Source: an uncultured Paraprevotella sp. (GTDB taxonomy: Bacteria; Bacteroidota; Bacteroidia; Bacteroidales; Bacteroidaceae). Taken from it: a stretch of 64,000 bases of DNA. Under the pieces are notes generated by a model. It was not told the origin of the DNA, did no database searches, and saw only the letters and a list, made by a program, of their open reading frames with translations. The stretch's first letter is position 1. Each line of letters opens with the position of its first letter. The translations under genes were made by a program, and so were the position numbers. The DNA lies in the NCBI GenBank assembly GCA_900546665.1, contig URDY01000013.1:10189-74188 (forward strand), given 5' to 3'. This document shows positions 45,413 through 54,778 of this stretch, piece by piece.

Positions 45413-47650
45413 ATGGAATTCATCTATGTAGGAATCGTCGTATTCCTGTTTGCCCTTTCAACTTTTGATTTGTTTGTAGGCGTGAGTAATGACGCTGTCA
45501 ATTTCCTGGGTTCAGCCATCGGTTCCAAGGTGGCTCGTTTCAAAACCATCCTGCTGGTCGCTGCCGTCGGTATTTTTGTGGGCGCCACAACCAGTGACGG
45601 AATGATGGATATTGCCCGACACGGCATTTTCCGGCCCGAGTTTTTCACCTTCGAGGAAGTCATGTGTATCTTCCTGGCCGTGGTCGCATCGGACGTCATT
45701 CTGCTCGACCTGTTCAATACGCTGGGTATGCCTACTTCCACTACTGTTTCCATGGTCTTCGAGCTGTTGGGCGGTAGTACGGCGCTTGCCATGATGAAAA
45801 TGCTGCATGACCCTACGCTGACTTATGCCGGACTGATCAATACGGACAAGGCCTTCTCGGTTATCCTGGCCATTTTCCTTTCTGTAGCCATAGCCTTTGT
45901 ATTCGGTATGACTGTACAATGGATCGCGCGCGTGGTCTTTACATTCAACTATGTCAAACACCTGAAATACACCATCGGTATATTTGGAGGACTTTCCATC
46001 ACATCCATTGCTTATTTCCTTATGGTCAAGGGATTGGGTAAAGCCTCGTTCATGACTCCCGAAATCACTGCATGGATCAATGCCCATACGCATATCATTT
46101 TACTGAGTTTTGTCATTGGCTTTTCCTTCCTGATGCAGGTTCTTCATTGGTGTAAGGTCAACGTCTTCAAGATTATCGTACTGTTTGGTACATTCTCACT
46201 GGCCATGGCTTTTGCAGGTAACGACCTGGTGAACTTCATCGGTGTGACGCTGGCCGGTCTTTCTTCATATCAGGATTTTGTGGCGCACCCCGGCGCTTCT
46301 CCGTCCACTTATCTGATGGGCGTGTTGAACGAACCGGCCGGTACGCCAATTTATTTTCTGGTCGGTGCCGGTCTGATCATGACCACAGCCCTTATTACTT
46401 CCAAGAAGGCTCAGAACGTGGTCAAGACATCTGTCGACCTGTCACGTCAGAATGCCGGTGACGAGATGTTCGGTTCTTCCCGTTTTGCACGTCGTCTGGT
46501 ACGTGCCGTGCTCACGGCTGCCGAATATGTAGTGGCTCATGTACCCGTCTGTGTGAAGAACTGGATCAATTCCCGTTTCAATCAGGATGAGACCATTCTG
46601 CCCAACGGAGCCGCATTCGACCTCGTACGTGCATCGGTCAATCTGGTGCTGGCCGGTCTGCTTATTGTAGTCGGTACATCATTGAAACTGCCTTTGTCAA
46701 CCACTTATGTGGCCTTTATGGTCGGTATGGGATCTTCTTTGGCCGACAGAGCCTGGGGACGTGAGAGTGCAGTATTCCGTGTAACCGGAGTCGTTTCGGT
46801 GATTGGTGGTTGGTTCATGACGGCAGGAGCAGCCTTCTTCCTCTGTTTCATTGTTACCCTGCTGGTTCATTTTGGTGGGGTTGTGGCCATGATACTTCTT
46901 ATTGTACTGGTGGTTGTGATGCTCTTCAACAACAACCGCAGCTATAAAAAGCGTATGGCAGCCACACAGCGTGATGAAGTCTTCACCGAGATGATGCAGA
47001 CACACGACAAGGATGCAGCCTGGACACTGCTGAGCAAGCATGTCTGCAACAATCAGGCCCGTATGGTTCATTTCATTGGTGAGGCCTATCAGCAGATCAC
47101 TCAGGGACTCGTGGATGAGGATGTCCGTCTGCTGCGTCGTACGATGAACAGTCTGGATGATGAGAAAAAGAACTGGAAAGTGTTGCGCCGCAAGGAACTG
47201 CTCGGTTTGCGTAAGATCGACCAGCTGCAGGCGGTGGAGAAAAACACCTGGTTCCATCTGGCCAGCAACAGTTGCGAGCAGAGCCTCTACTGTCTGAAGC
47301 GTATGTGCGAACCTACACTGGAGCATGTGGACAATAACTTCAATCCTATGCCGAAAGAATATGTTGATGAGTTTACACCGATCAATGAAGGCGTGAAAAA
47401 GCTGATCAATGGTGTAGGCGACATGATAGAACGCAATAATTTCGAGAATGCCATCCAGATGCGTGCCTTCGGAGACGAGATGAAAACACAGCTTTCACAG
47501 TTGCGTAAGATCCAGCAGGACCGCATCCGCCAGGGCGATATCAGTAACCTCAAGATAGAATTCCTGTATCTGAGCACACTTCAGGAAACACAGGAGCTGA
47601 TCGGCCACATGCGCCATTGGGTACGTGCCTGCCGCAGGTTCCAGCAATAA
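45413..47650 (+). CDS. PiT-family inorganic phosphate transporter with PhoU-like C-terminal domain
   Basis: 745 residues. The first ~510 residues are a PHO4/PiT channel with about 11 helices; the two signature repeats contain GVSNDAVNFLGSAIGSK (about 23-39) and FAGNDLVNFIGVTLAG (about 267-282). Residues about 525-745 are helical and charged, resembling the PhoU/DUF47 regulators that are usually separate proteins. It sits just upstream of a PhoB/PhoR-type pair, so transport and sensing may be linked. Confidence 0.9.
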   Translation: MEFIYVGIVVFLFALSTFDLFVGVSNDAVNFLGSAIGSKVARFKTILLVAAVGIFVGATTSDGMMDIARHGIFRPEFFTFEEVMCIFLAVVASDVILLDLFNTLGMPTSTTVSMVFELLGGSTALAMMKMLHDPTLTYAGLINTDKAFSVILAIFLSVAIAFVFGMTVQWIARVVFTFNYVKHLKYTIGIFGGLSITSIAYFLMVKGLGKASFMTPEITAWINAHTHIILLSFVIGFSFLMQVLHWCKVNVFKIIVLFGTFSLAMAFAGNDLVNFIGVTLAGLSSYQDFVAHPGASPSTYLMGVLNEPAGTPIYFLVGAGLIMTTALITSKKAQNVVKTSVDLSRQNAGDEMFGSSRFARRLVRAVLTAAEYVVAHVPVCVKNWINSRFNQDETILPNGAAFDLVRASVNLVLAGLLIVVGTSLKLPLSTTYVAFMVGMGSSLADRAWGRESAVFRVTGVVSVIGGWFMTAGAAFFLCFIVTLLVHFGGVVAMILLIVLVVVMLFNNNRSYKKRMAATQRDEVFTEMMQTHDKDAAWTLLSKHVCNNQARMVHFIGEAYQQITQGLVDEDVRLLRRTMNSLDDEKKNWKVLRRKELLGLRKIDQLQAVEKNTWFHLASNSCEQSLYCLKRMCEPTLEHVDNNFNPMPKEYVDEFTPINEGVKKLINGVGDMIERNNFENAIQMRAFGDEMKTQLSQLRKIQQDRIRQGDISNLKIEFLYLSTLQETQELIGHMRHWVRACRRFQQ

Positions 47651-47708
47651 AAATGACGGTGTAACCGAATTGTAATATTAATTTCATTTGTGTGCAATAT
47701 AGAAGTCT

Positions 47709-47716
47709 TAATTTTG
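47709..47716 (+). promoter_or_regulatory. Promoter -7 element of the two-component operon
   Basis: TAATTTTG; a TTTG lies 18 bases upstream (47687-47690), slightly closer than usual. Confidence 0.6.
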
Positions 47717-47746
47717 TGGCCGTAACCAATTGAAAAATATTCTGAA

Positions 47747-48442
47747 ATGAATGATGTTTATCGAATTCTGGTCGTAGACGACGAAGAAGACTTATGCGAC
47801 ATTTTGAAATTTAACCTCGAAAACGAAGGATATGAAGTAGAGACAGCCAACTCTGCCGAGGAAGCGTTGAAACTCGATCTGTCCAAGTTTCATCTTTTGC
47901 TGTTGGATGTGATGATGGGGGAGATCTCCGGCTTCAAGATGGCCAAGATGCTCAAGCAGGTACGCGAAACCCGCGATATCCCCATTATCTTCCTTACAGC
48001 CCGTGATACGGAGAACGACACGGTGACCGGTTTCACTTTGGGAGCAGACGATTATATCTCCAAACCCTTTTCATTGCGCGAAGTGCAGATGCGTGTCAAG
48101 GCCGTATTGCGCCGTACGGCACCGCAGCACAACATACCGGCCGCGTTTATCGGTTTCAAGGAACTGAAGCTTGATCTGAACAAGAAAGGTGTGACGCTCT
48201 GTGGAGAGTCTTTGCAGCTGACCAAGACCGAGTTTGAGATCCTGCGTCTGCTGTTGGAGAATGAAGGACGTGTTTTTTCACGCGCCGAGATCCTCCGTCG
48301 TATCTGGAACAACGATGCCGAAGTGCTCGACCGTACGGTAGACGTCAATATAACCCGTCTGCGCAAGAAACTCGACAGCTACGGCAAGTATGTAGTCACC
48401 CGTTTGGGATATGGTTATTGTTTTGACACCACAGTGAAATGA
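47747..48442 (+). CDS. OmpR/PhoB-family response regulator
   Basis: 231 residues. Receiver domain with acidic pair D11/D12, phosphoacceptor D54 in LLLLDVMMG, and KPF near residue 105. C-terminal winged helix (LTKTEFEILRLLLENEGRVF, DRTVDVNITRLRKKLD). Overlaps the kinase gene by four bases (ATGA), so the two are translationally coupled. Neighbour PiT suggests a phosphate role. Confidence 0.94.
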   Translation: MNDVYRILVVDDEEDLCDILKFNLENEGYEVETANSAEEALKLDLSKFHLLLLDVMMGEISGFKMAKMLKQVRETRDIPIIFLTARDTENDTVTGFTLGADDYISKPFSLREVQMRVKAVLRRTAPQHNIPAAFIGFKELKLDLNKKGVTLCGESLQLTKTEFEILRLLLENEGRVFSRAEILRRIWNNDAEVLDRTVDVNITRLRKKLDSYGKYVVTRLGYGYCFDTTVK

Positions 48443-50232
48443 TCCGTCGGCCGTTTTCATTCAGCAGCAAGCTGTTCTTTTCTGTCATGACGCTCTATGC
48501 CGTGTTTGCATTGAGCTTCCTTTACTATCAGTACCATCGGGAGAAGGCTCATAAGGTGGAACAGCTCGACAACCAGCTGACCATGTTCAACCGTCAGCTG
48601 TTCGAGCACATGAGTGATTCCGCTTTCTCTTTGTCCGATTACATCAGCGACCATGCCGTTTATTATGAAATGAAGCATTTGCGTGTGACGCTGATTGACA
48701 GCAAGGGCCATGTGCTTTATGACAACAGTACGGAACAGATCGATTCATTGGGCAACCATCTTAACCGCACTGAGGTTCAGGAAGCCCTGAAGGACGGTAC
48801 AGGTTATGCCGTGATGCGTAATTCGGAGACTCTGGGTATGCCGTTTTTCTATGTAGCCACCTATTTCCCCGATGCCGGACTGTTTATCCGCAGTGCCTTG
48901 CCTTATGATACCGAACTGCTGCAGTTCTTGAATGCCGACAAAGGCTATCTCTGGTATTCTTTTCTGCTGACGGCCATATTCTTTCTGATGTTTTATAATC
49001 TGACGGCCCGTCTGGGTACGATGATCACCCAGTTGCGTCTGTTTGCGCAGCGTGCCGATCAGGATGAACCGGTCAATGCCGACGAACTCAAGAAACTTGG
49101 TGATACCGATCTCGGAAAGATCTCCCGCCATATTGTCGACATCTACGAACGTTTGCGTAAAACGAAGGACGATCTTTTCCATGAAAGGGAAAAACTGATC
49201 GCCCACCTGCAGATCTCCAATGAGGGACTGGCCATTTTCAATCCCGGTAAGGATGTGATTCTGACCAACGGGCTGTTCATGCAGTATCTGAACCTTATTT
49301 CCGACAAGAACATTTCCGATACGGAGGAAATATTCAAGGTCAAGGAACTTGAACCGCTTTTCAACTATATTACGGAAACCTGTAAGATACAGAACCGGGT
49401 GGATTCGCTTCAGAAGGCGCTGATTGTCGACAAGGACGGCTATATCTTCAACCTTTCTGTCGTGCTGTTCGTGGACAACAGTTTCGAGATATCCATTTCC
49501 GACATCACCAAGCAGGAAGAACAGGCCCGGATGAAGCAGCAGATCACCCAGAATATCTCTCACGAACTGAAAACGCCGGTAAGCAGTATACAGGGCTATC
49601 TGGAGACAATCCTGAATAATCCCACACTGCCACCCAATACGGTCCATCAGTTCCTGGAGCGTTGTTTCGCACAGAGCAACCGCCTGACCAATCTGTTGCG
49701 TGACATTTCCGCGCTGACCAGAATGACCGATGCCGCCAATATGATTGATGTGGAGGATGTGGATCTTACGCCGGTGATCCGGAATATCGGCAAGGAGCTG
49801 GCACTGAACTTTGAAGAACGCCACATGAACCTGGTCCTGAGTATTCCCGAACAGATGAAAATGCAGGGTAATGCTTCCTTGCTTTATTCCATTTTCCGTA
49901 ATCTGCTCGACAATGCTTTGGCTTATGCCGGTGAAGGTACGACCGTCAGGGTCACCTGCTTCACGGCCGATGAGGAAGCCTACTATTTCAGTGTCAGTGA
50001 TAATGGAGTAGGAGTGGGCCCCGAGCATTTGGGGCGGCTTTTCGAACGGTTCTACCGTGTGGACAAGGGACGCAGCCGCAAGATCGGCGGAACAGGACTC
50101 GGTCTGGCCATCGTCAAGAATGCCGTACTCTTCCATGGCGGCAACATCAATGCCAAGCTGGCTAACGGCGACCATGGTCTGGAGTTCCTTTTCACATTGA
50201 AGAAGAAGAAAGGCGAAGGTCAGAACCTCTGA
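48439..50232 (+). CDS. Membrane sensor histidine kinase (PhoR-like)
   Basis: 597 residues. Two membrane helices (about 9-29 and 171-190) enclose a periplasmic sensor of about 140 residues. A HAMP-like and PAS-like part follow, then the H box with His375 in NISHELKTPVSS, an N box near NLLDNALAYAG (about 484-494), and G boxes DNGVGVG and GTGLGLAIV. Signal unknown. Ends at a strong terminator. Confidence 0.93.
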   Translation: MIRRPFSFSSKLFFSVMTLYAVFALSFLYYQYHREKAHKVEQLDNQLTMFNRQLFEHMSDSAFSLSDYISDHAVYYEMKHLRVTLIDSKGHVLYDNSTEQIDSLGNHLNRTEVQEALKDGTGYAVMRNSETLGMPFFYVATYFPDAGLFIRSALPYDTELLQFLNADKGYLWYSFLLTAIFFLMFYNLTARLGTMITQLRLFAQRADQDEPVNADELKKLGDTDLGKISRHIVDIYERLRKTKDDLFHEREKLIAHLQISNEGLAIFNPGKDVILTNGLFMQYLNLISDKNISDTEEIFKVKELEPLFNYITETCKIQNRVDSLQKALIVDKDGYIFNLSVVLFVDNSFEISISDITKQEEQARMKQQITQNISHELKTPVSSIQGYLETILNNPTLPPNTVHQFLERCFAQSNRLTNLLRDISALTRMTDAANMIDVEDVDLTPVIRNIGKELALNFEERHMNLVLSIPEQMKMQGNASLLYSIFRNLLDNALAYAGEGTTVRVTCFTADEEAYYFSVSDNGVGVGPEHLGRLFERFYRVDKGRSRKIGGTGLGLAIVKNAVLFHGGNINAKLANGDHGLEFLFTLKKKKGEGQNL

Positions 50233-50264
50233 CACGCATCATCATTTACAGTTTCTTTTTTCAG

Positions 50265-50313
50265 CAGACTGTTTCCGGTCATACCCTGTCAGAGCGGAAA
50301 CAGTCTGTTTTTT
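50265..50313 (+). terminator. Terminator of the two-component operon
   Basis: 13-bp perfect stem CAGACTGTTTCCG / CGGAAACAGTCTG with a T run. Confidence 0.9.
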
Positions 50314-50418
50314 CTTATTGGATGTACGGATGACATTTTTCTTGATGTCCGGCTTGCAAAATATCGGTATTTTTCAGAACTTTGTATTTGAATTATACCA
50401 TGTAAAAACTAATTAGAT

Positions 50419-52812
50419 ATGAAAAAACTGATTTCAGTATTGACCTGTACGGTACTGTTGACCCCCTCTTATGCTGACGACCGTGCTGGAAAATACCCCA
50501 TTGACCCCGTTCCGTTCACTTCTGTGAAGGTGACCGACCAGTTTTGGGGACAGCGTCTCAAGGCTAATCGCGAAGTGACCATTCCCCTGGCATTCAGCAA
50601 GTGTGAGGAAACCGGACGTTACGACAATTTTGTCAAGGCTGCCCATCCCAGTGAAGATTATAAGGTAGGCGGCTATTCGTTTGACGATACGGATGTGTAC
50701 AAGACCATCGAAGGAGCCAGCTATCTTCTTCAAACCTATCCCGACAAAAAACTCAAAAAGTACATCGACAGTGTACTGGTGATTGTGGCCGCAGCCCAGG
50801 AACCAGACGGTTACCTGTTTACGGCCCGTACCATGAATCCCAAGCATCCTCACGAGTGGGCCGGAAGTCGCCGTTGGGAGAAAGTGGAGGAGCTGAGTCA
50901 TGAATTTTATAATCTCGGTCACATGGTGGAAGGAGCCATCGCCCATTATCAGGCCACCGGTCAGCGCAATTTCCTCGATATAGCCATACGTTATGCCGAT
51001 TGTGTCTGCCGTGAGATCGGTGACAATCCCGGCCAGCAGGTCCGTGTGCCCGGCCATCAGATTGCCGAAATGGCACTGGCCAAGCTCTATACCGTGACCG
51101 GCGACCGCAAATATCTGGATCAGGCCAAGTTCTTCCTCGACAAGCGCGGCTATACCGACCGTCGCGATGAGTACAGTCAGGCACACAAGCCCGTAGTAGA
51201 GCAGGATGAGGCCGTAGGTCATGCCGTCCGTGCGGCATACATGTATTCCGGTATGGCCGATGTGGCTGCCCTTACCGGTGATTCCGCCTATATCCGTGCC
51301 ATCGACCGGATTTGGGACAATATTGTCAGCAAGAAATACTACATTACCGGCGGTATCGGCGCTACCAGTCAGGGAGAAGCCTTTGGCAAGAACTATGAGT
51401 TGCCCAACATGTCCGCCTATTGTGAGACCTGTGCTTCCATCGGTAATGTATACCTCAACTACCGTCTGTTCCTTTTGCATGGCGAGTCCAAGTACTATGA
51501 TGTTCTTGAGCGTACGCTTTATAACGGACTGATAGCCGGCGTATCTTTGGATGGCGGCAGTTTCTTCTATCCCAATCCTCTGGAGTCAATGGGACAGCAC
51601 CAGCGTCAGCCCTGGTTCGGTTGTGCCTGCTGTCCTTCCAATGTCAGCCGTTTCATTCCTTCGCTTCCCGGTTATGTGTATGCCGTGAAGGACAACCAGG
51701 TTTATGTCAATCTCTACCTGTCCAACAAGGCAACCCTGAAGATCGGCCGCAAGTCCGTTACGCTCAGTCAGGAAACCCGTTATCCCTGGAATGGCGACAT
51801 TGCCCTGACTGTCGACAAGAACAGTGCCGGCCGTTTTGCAATGAAACTCCGTATCCCCGGCTGGGTACGCAATCAGGTCGTTCCTTCCGACCTTTATACC
51901 TATACCGACGGCAAGCGCCTTTCCTATCAGGTGAAAGTCAACGGCGAATTGCAGGAAGCCGAATTGGGTGCCGACGGTTATTTCACGGTTACCCGCCAGT
52001 GGAAGAAAGGTGACAAGGTAGAGTTGCATTTCGACATGGAACCTCGCGTGGTGAAAGCCAATGCCCGTGTGGAAGCCGACCGTGGCCGTGTGGCTGTGGA
52101 ACGCGGTCCGCTGGTATACTGTGCGGAATGGCCCGACAATGATTTTGATGTGTTGAGTGTGCTGCTCAACCGTCAGCCCTCGTTTACCGTAACCGAAAAA
52201 CCGGACCTGCTTTATGGACTCAATCAGATTCAGACTCCGGCCCAGACCCTTAAATACGATGCCGAAGGCCGTTTGTCCGTGCAGGATGTCACACTGACCC
52301 TGATTCCCTACTATGCATGGGCACATCGCGGTTCAGGCCGTATGGCCGTATGGTTGCCGTCAGATGTCAAGGCAGCCCGTCCTGCCGGTACGGTAGCCAC
52401 TTACAAGATTACGGCTTCCCATCAGACATCGGCTTTGTCATCCGTTGCCGACGGACTGGTTCCGCAGGATGAGAACGACCGCACCATACCTTATTATCAT
52501 TGGTGGCCCAAGAACGGCTCCACAGAGTGGGTGGCTTACGAGTTCCCGCAGGCCCGCAAGGTCTCTTCTGCCGAAGTCTACTGGTTTGATGATGCACCTT
52601 GGGGCGGATGCCGTGTTCCCCGTGCATGGTCATTGTATTATAAGGACAATGCCGGACAGTGGCAGCCGGTAGCCAATCCGGGCGAGTATACCGTCAGAAA
52701 GGGCGATGCCAATATGGTGACTTTCGATCCTGTCACTACAACGGCGATGAAACTGGAAGTTGTCCTTCCGGAAAAGAATTCAGCCGGAGTATTCGAATGG
52801 ACGGTACGTTAG
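50419..52812 (+). CDS. Secreted GH127-family glycosidase (beta-L-arabinofuranosidase type)
   Basis: 797 residues with a signal peptide (cleavage near TPSYADD). GH127 hallmarks: VPFTSVKVTDQFWGQRL near the start, YCETCASIGNVYLNYRL (about 334-350) and the cysteine cluster FGCACCPSNVSRF (about 397-409), which together form the zinc site and cysteine nucleophile. A beta-rich C-terminal part includes a probable discoidin-like domain (about 680-797). It stands alone, without SusC/SusD genes, so it is not in a classical PUL here. Confidence 0.92.
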   Translation: MKKLISVLTCTVLLTPSYADDRAGKYPIDPVPFTSVKVTDQFWGQRLKANREVTIPLAFSKCEETGRYDNFVKAAHPSEDYKVGGYSFDDTDVYKTIEGASYLLQTYPDKKLKKYIDSVLVIVAAAQEPDGYLFTARTMNPKHPHEWAGSRRWEKVEELSHEFYNLGHMVEGAIAHYQATGQRNFLDIAIRYADCVCREIGDNPGQQVRVPGHQIAEMALAKLYTVTGDRKYLDQAKFFLDKRGYTDRRDEYSQAHKPVVEQDEAVGHAVRAAYMYSGMADVAALTGDSAYIRAIDRIWDNIVSKKYYITGGIGATSQGEAFGKNYELPNMSAYCETCASIGNVYLNYRLFLLHGESKYYDVLERTLYNGLIAGVSLDGGSFFYPNPLESMGQHQRQPWFGCACCPSNVSRFIPSLPGYVYAVKDNQVYVNLYLSNKATLKIGRKSVTLSQETRYPWNGDIALTVDKNSAGRFAMKLRIPGWVRNQVVPSDLYTYTDGKRLSYQVKVNGELQEAELGADGYFTVTRQWKKGDKVELHFDMEPRVVKANARVEADRGRVAVERGPLVYCAEWPDNDFDVLSVLLNRQPSFTVTEKPDLLYGLNQIQTPAQTLKYDAEGRLSVQDVTLTLIPYYAWAHRGSGRMAVWLPSDVKAARPAGTVATYKITASHQTSALSSVADGLVPQDENDRTIPYYHWWPKNGSTEWVAYEFPQARKVSSAEVYWFDDAPWGGCRVPRAWSLYYKDNAGQWQPVANPGEYTVRKGDANMVTFDPVTTTAMKLEVVLPEKNSAGVFEWTVR

Positions 52813-52837
52813 TGTTTTTCTGCAGATTAAGATGAAC

Positions 52838-52886
52838 AAAAGGCTTCGCAAACGGATTATAGGATTCCGTTGCGAAGCCTTTTTCG
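52838..52886. terminator. Two-way terminator between GH127 and the ADP-ribosylglycohydrolase
   Basis: Long stem AAAAGGCTTCGCAA...TTGCGAAGCCTTTTT with an inner CGGA/TCCG pair, between convergent genes. Confidence 0.9.
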
Positions 52887-52925
52887 ATGATTCAATTCTT
52901 GCTCTCTATGTCAGTGGCCAAAAGG

Positions 52926-54011
52926 CTATTCAGTTTTGAAGTATGATGTCCTGCCCTCATACAGATCGTCTGCTACATGCAGGATAAGATCATGCAGTTC
53001 CAGATCCTTCTTGTAGTAGGACGGGATAGCCTCATAGCCCAGGGCGGCTCCCAGGATGTTGCCGGTTACGGCACCCGTGGAGTCACTGTCTCCGCCGTGG
53101 TTGACAGCGGCGATGAGGGCTTCCTCGAAGTTGTCGAAGTACTTCAGCGCACAGTAGATGGCTATGGCTGTCGTTTCCTCGGCTACCCATCCGCCGCCGA
53201 TTTCATTTTCGATGGTGATGACGTCATCCGTTGAAATGTCCGACAGCAGTATGGCCTTACGGATCAGGTACGTCAGTTTGCTGACTTTTTCCGGTTGGTC
53301 GGCAAACAGTCCCTTTATGGTTTCCAGTCCCTCCCGGATATAGTCTTTGAATGTCTCCTTTTCGGGATGTTCGTCAGTGGCCAGACGGTAGATGATGTGT
53401 GAAACCAAAGCGGCAGGGATATAGCCCAGCGGATGGAGATGGGTCAGTCTGGCCGCATCGGCCGCCATCCGGTCCAGTGCTTCGATGTCCGTGATCCGGT
53501 TTTGTGACGCCCCGTACAGAGCGATGGGAGCGATACGCATAACGCCGCCGCATCCTTTGCTGTTGTTGTGTGGGTCCATTCCGGAAATGATCTCGGCAAT
53601 CGCTGACAGACAAGTGTTCCCCGGTGCTCTTCTCTGGTTCAGTTCCGGTATGTTCCTGATCCAGCATTCCTGATGCCTTTTGCTCTTTACCCCTTTCTGC
53701 GTATAGTACCATTCGATATAAGCCTCACAGATGCTGGGGAGGGGAGCACTTCCGTTCTCCTTGGCGTTCAGGATGCCGCATGCCGTGAAAAGCGTCATCT
53801 GCGTATCGTCCGAAATCAAGGCCTTTCCGGACTGTTCTTCCTCCTCCTTCCACCATTGTTCGGTATCCAGACGCGTGATACCCCGATTGCCATACCTGGC
53901 CTGTATTTTCCCGTATGAATAGATAAATTCTACCGGATACCCCAGAGCGTCTCCTGCAGCTCCTCCTATAAGTGAGCCTCTGATTCTGTCTTTTTGTTTG
54001 TTTGCATTCAT
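52926..54011 (-). CDS. ADP-ribosylglycohydrolase (DraG/ARH family)
   Basis: 361 residues. Removes ADP-ribose from modified residues. The metal-binding motifs are present: GAAGDALGYPVEF (about 17-29), SDDTQMT (67-73) and the C-terminal GGDSDSTGAVTG (306-317), so an active di-metal enzyme is expected. Base composition resembles the neighbouring core genes, unlike the divergent darTG. Natural substrate unknown; it could act on protein, nucleic acid or small-molecule ADP-ribose. Confidence 0.9.
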   Translation of the reverse strand: MNANKQKDRIRGSLIGGAAGDALGYPVEFIYSYGKIQARYGNRGITRLDTEQWWKEEEEQSGKALISDDTQMTLFTACGILNAKENGSAPLPSICEAYIEWYYTQKGVKSKRHQECWIRNIPELNQRRAPGNTCLSAIAEIISGMDPHNNSKGCGGVMRIAPIALYGASQNRITDIEALDRMAADAARLTHLHPLGYIPAALVSHIIYRLATDEHPEKETFKDYIREGLETIKGLFADQPEKVSKLTYLIRKAILLSDISTDDVITIENEIGGGWVAEETTAIAIYCALKYFDNFEEALIAAVNHGGDSDSTGAVTGNILGAALGYEAIPSYYKKDLELHDLILHVADDLYEGRTSYFKTE

Positions 54012-54052
54012 AATAACTGTTTTTTAGTTGCTATAAATCCTTTTTTTATTCG

Positions 54053-54060
54053 TATATTTG
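54053..54060 (+). promoter_or_regulatory. Promoter -7 element of darTG
   Basis: TATATTTG; TTG at 54028-54030 lies 22 bases upstream. Predicts a leader of about 70 bases before darT. Confidence 0.55.
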
Positions 54061-54134
54061 TCTTTTGTCTGGATGATGTGACCGCTCTGGTCGGGACAGT
54101 CAGCCGTTTGTCTTTTATCAGTCTGATAATATTA

Positions 54135-54773
54135 ATGAGGGAAATAATTAGGAATATCTATCGCATGACACATATTGAGAATATCCCGCATATTCTGAAA
54201 TATGGACTTACGCATCGCTCATCGGGCAATGCAAATCCGCATTATCATTCTATTGGAGATGCCAGTCTGATAGATTATCGTAGTAGTAAAATGGTTGATG
54301 TAGGCGGAATCATGATTGCTTTAGGGGATTATATACCATTTTATTTCGGTGTAAGGATGCCTATGCTTTATGTCATTCAGCATGGCGGTAATTATGTACC
54401 GGATGTGGTAGATCCCCAGAACATAGTATATGTGGTTGTATCAATAGAAAAACTTGTTCAGGATGAAAATATCGTCTGTTATTTTAGTGACGGGCATGCG
54501 ACAGATTCTTTTACGTCATTTTATACCAAATAGGATATATGCAGACTGTCTTCAATCTTGGATCAGGATGCAATAAGGGCAAGGCAATGGAGTGGAGAGA
54601 ATATAGATAGAGACCTTAAAAGAAGAAAACAGGCCGAATTCTTAGTAGGTAATGATATTCCTGCATCCTATATAATTGGTTTTGTCTGTTATAATGAAGA
54701 GGCTAAAATCAGATTAATGGAATGGAATATATCAGGAGATAAGATTAAAGTTGTTCCGCAAGCATATTATTGA
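54135..54773 (+). pseudogene. darT: DarT-family DNA ADP-ribosyltransferase toxin gene with in-frame TAG
   Basis: The frame is continuous from the ATG at 54135 to the TGA at 54771, interrupted once by TAG at 54531-54533 (codon 133). Without it the product would be 212 residues, the normal DarT length. Before the stop: the NAD-site start YRMTHIENIPHILKYGL and FSDGHATDSFTSFY. After it: ARQWSGENIDRDLKRRKQAE with the probable catalytic Glu at about position 168. The truncated 132-residue product therefore lacks the catalytic residue. DarT ADP-ribosylates thymidine in single-stranded DNA. The coding region is clearly richer in A+T than its flanks, so it was probably acquired. Confidence 0.88.
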
Positions 54774-54778
54774 TTATT

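Noticed and set aside
48745-50235. 496-codon open frame antisense to the histidine kinase gene
   Set aside because: The plus strand shows all kinase motifs. The antisense product is a frame shadow from codon bias.
4015-54773. Stop codon reassignment or suppression as common cause of the two interrupted genes
   Set aside because: One stop is TGA and the other TAG, and all other genes end normally at TAA, TAG and TGA. Two separate point mutations or read errors are simpler.
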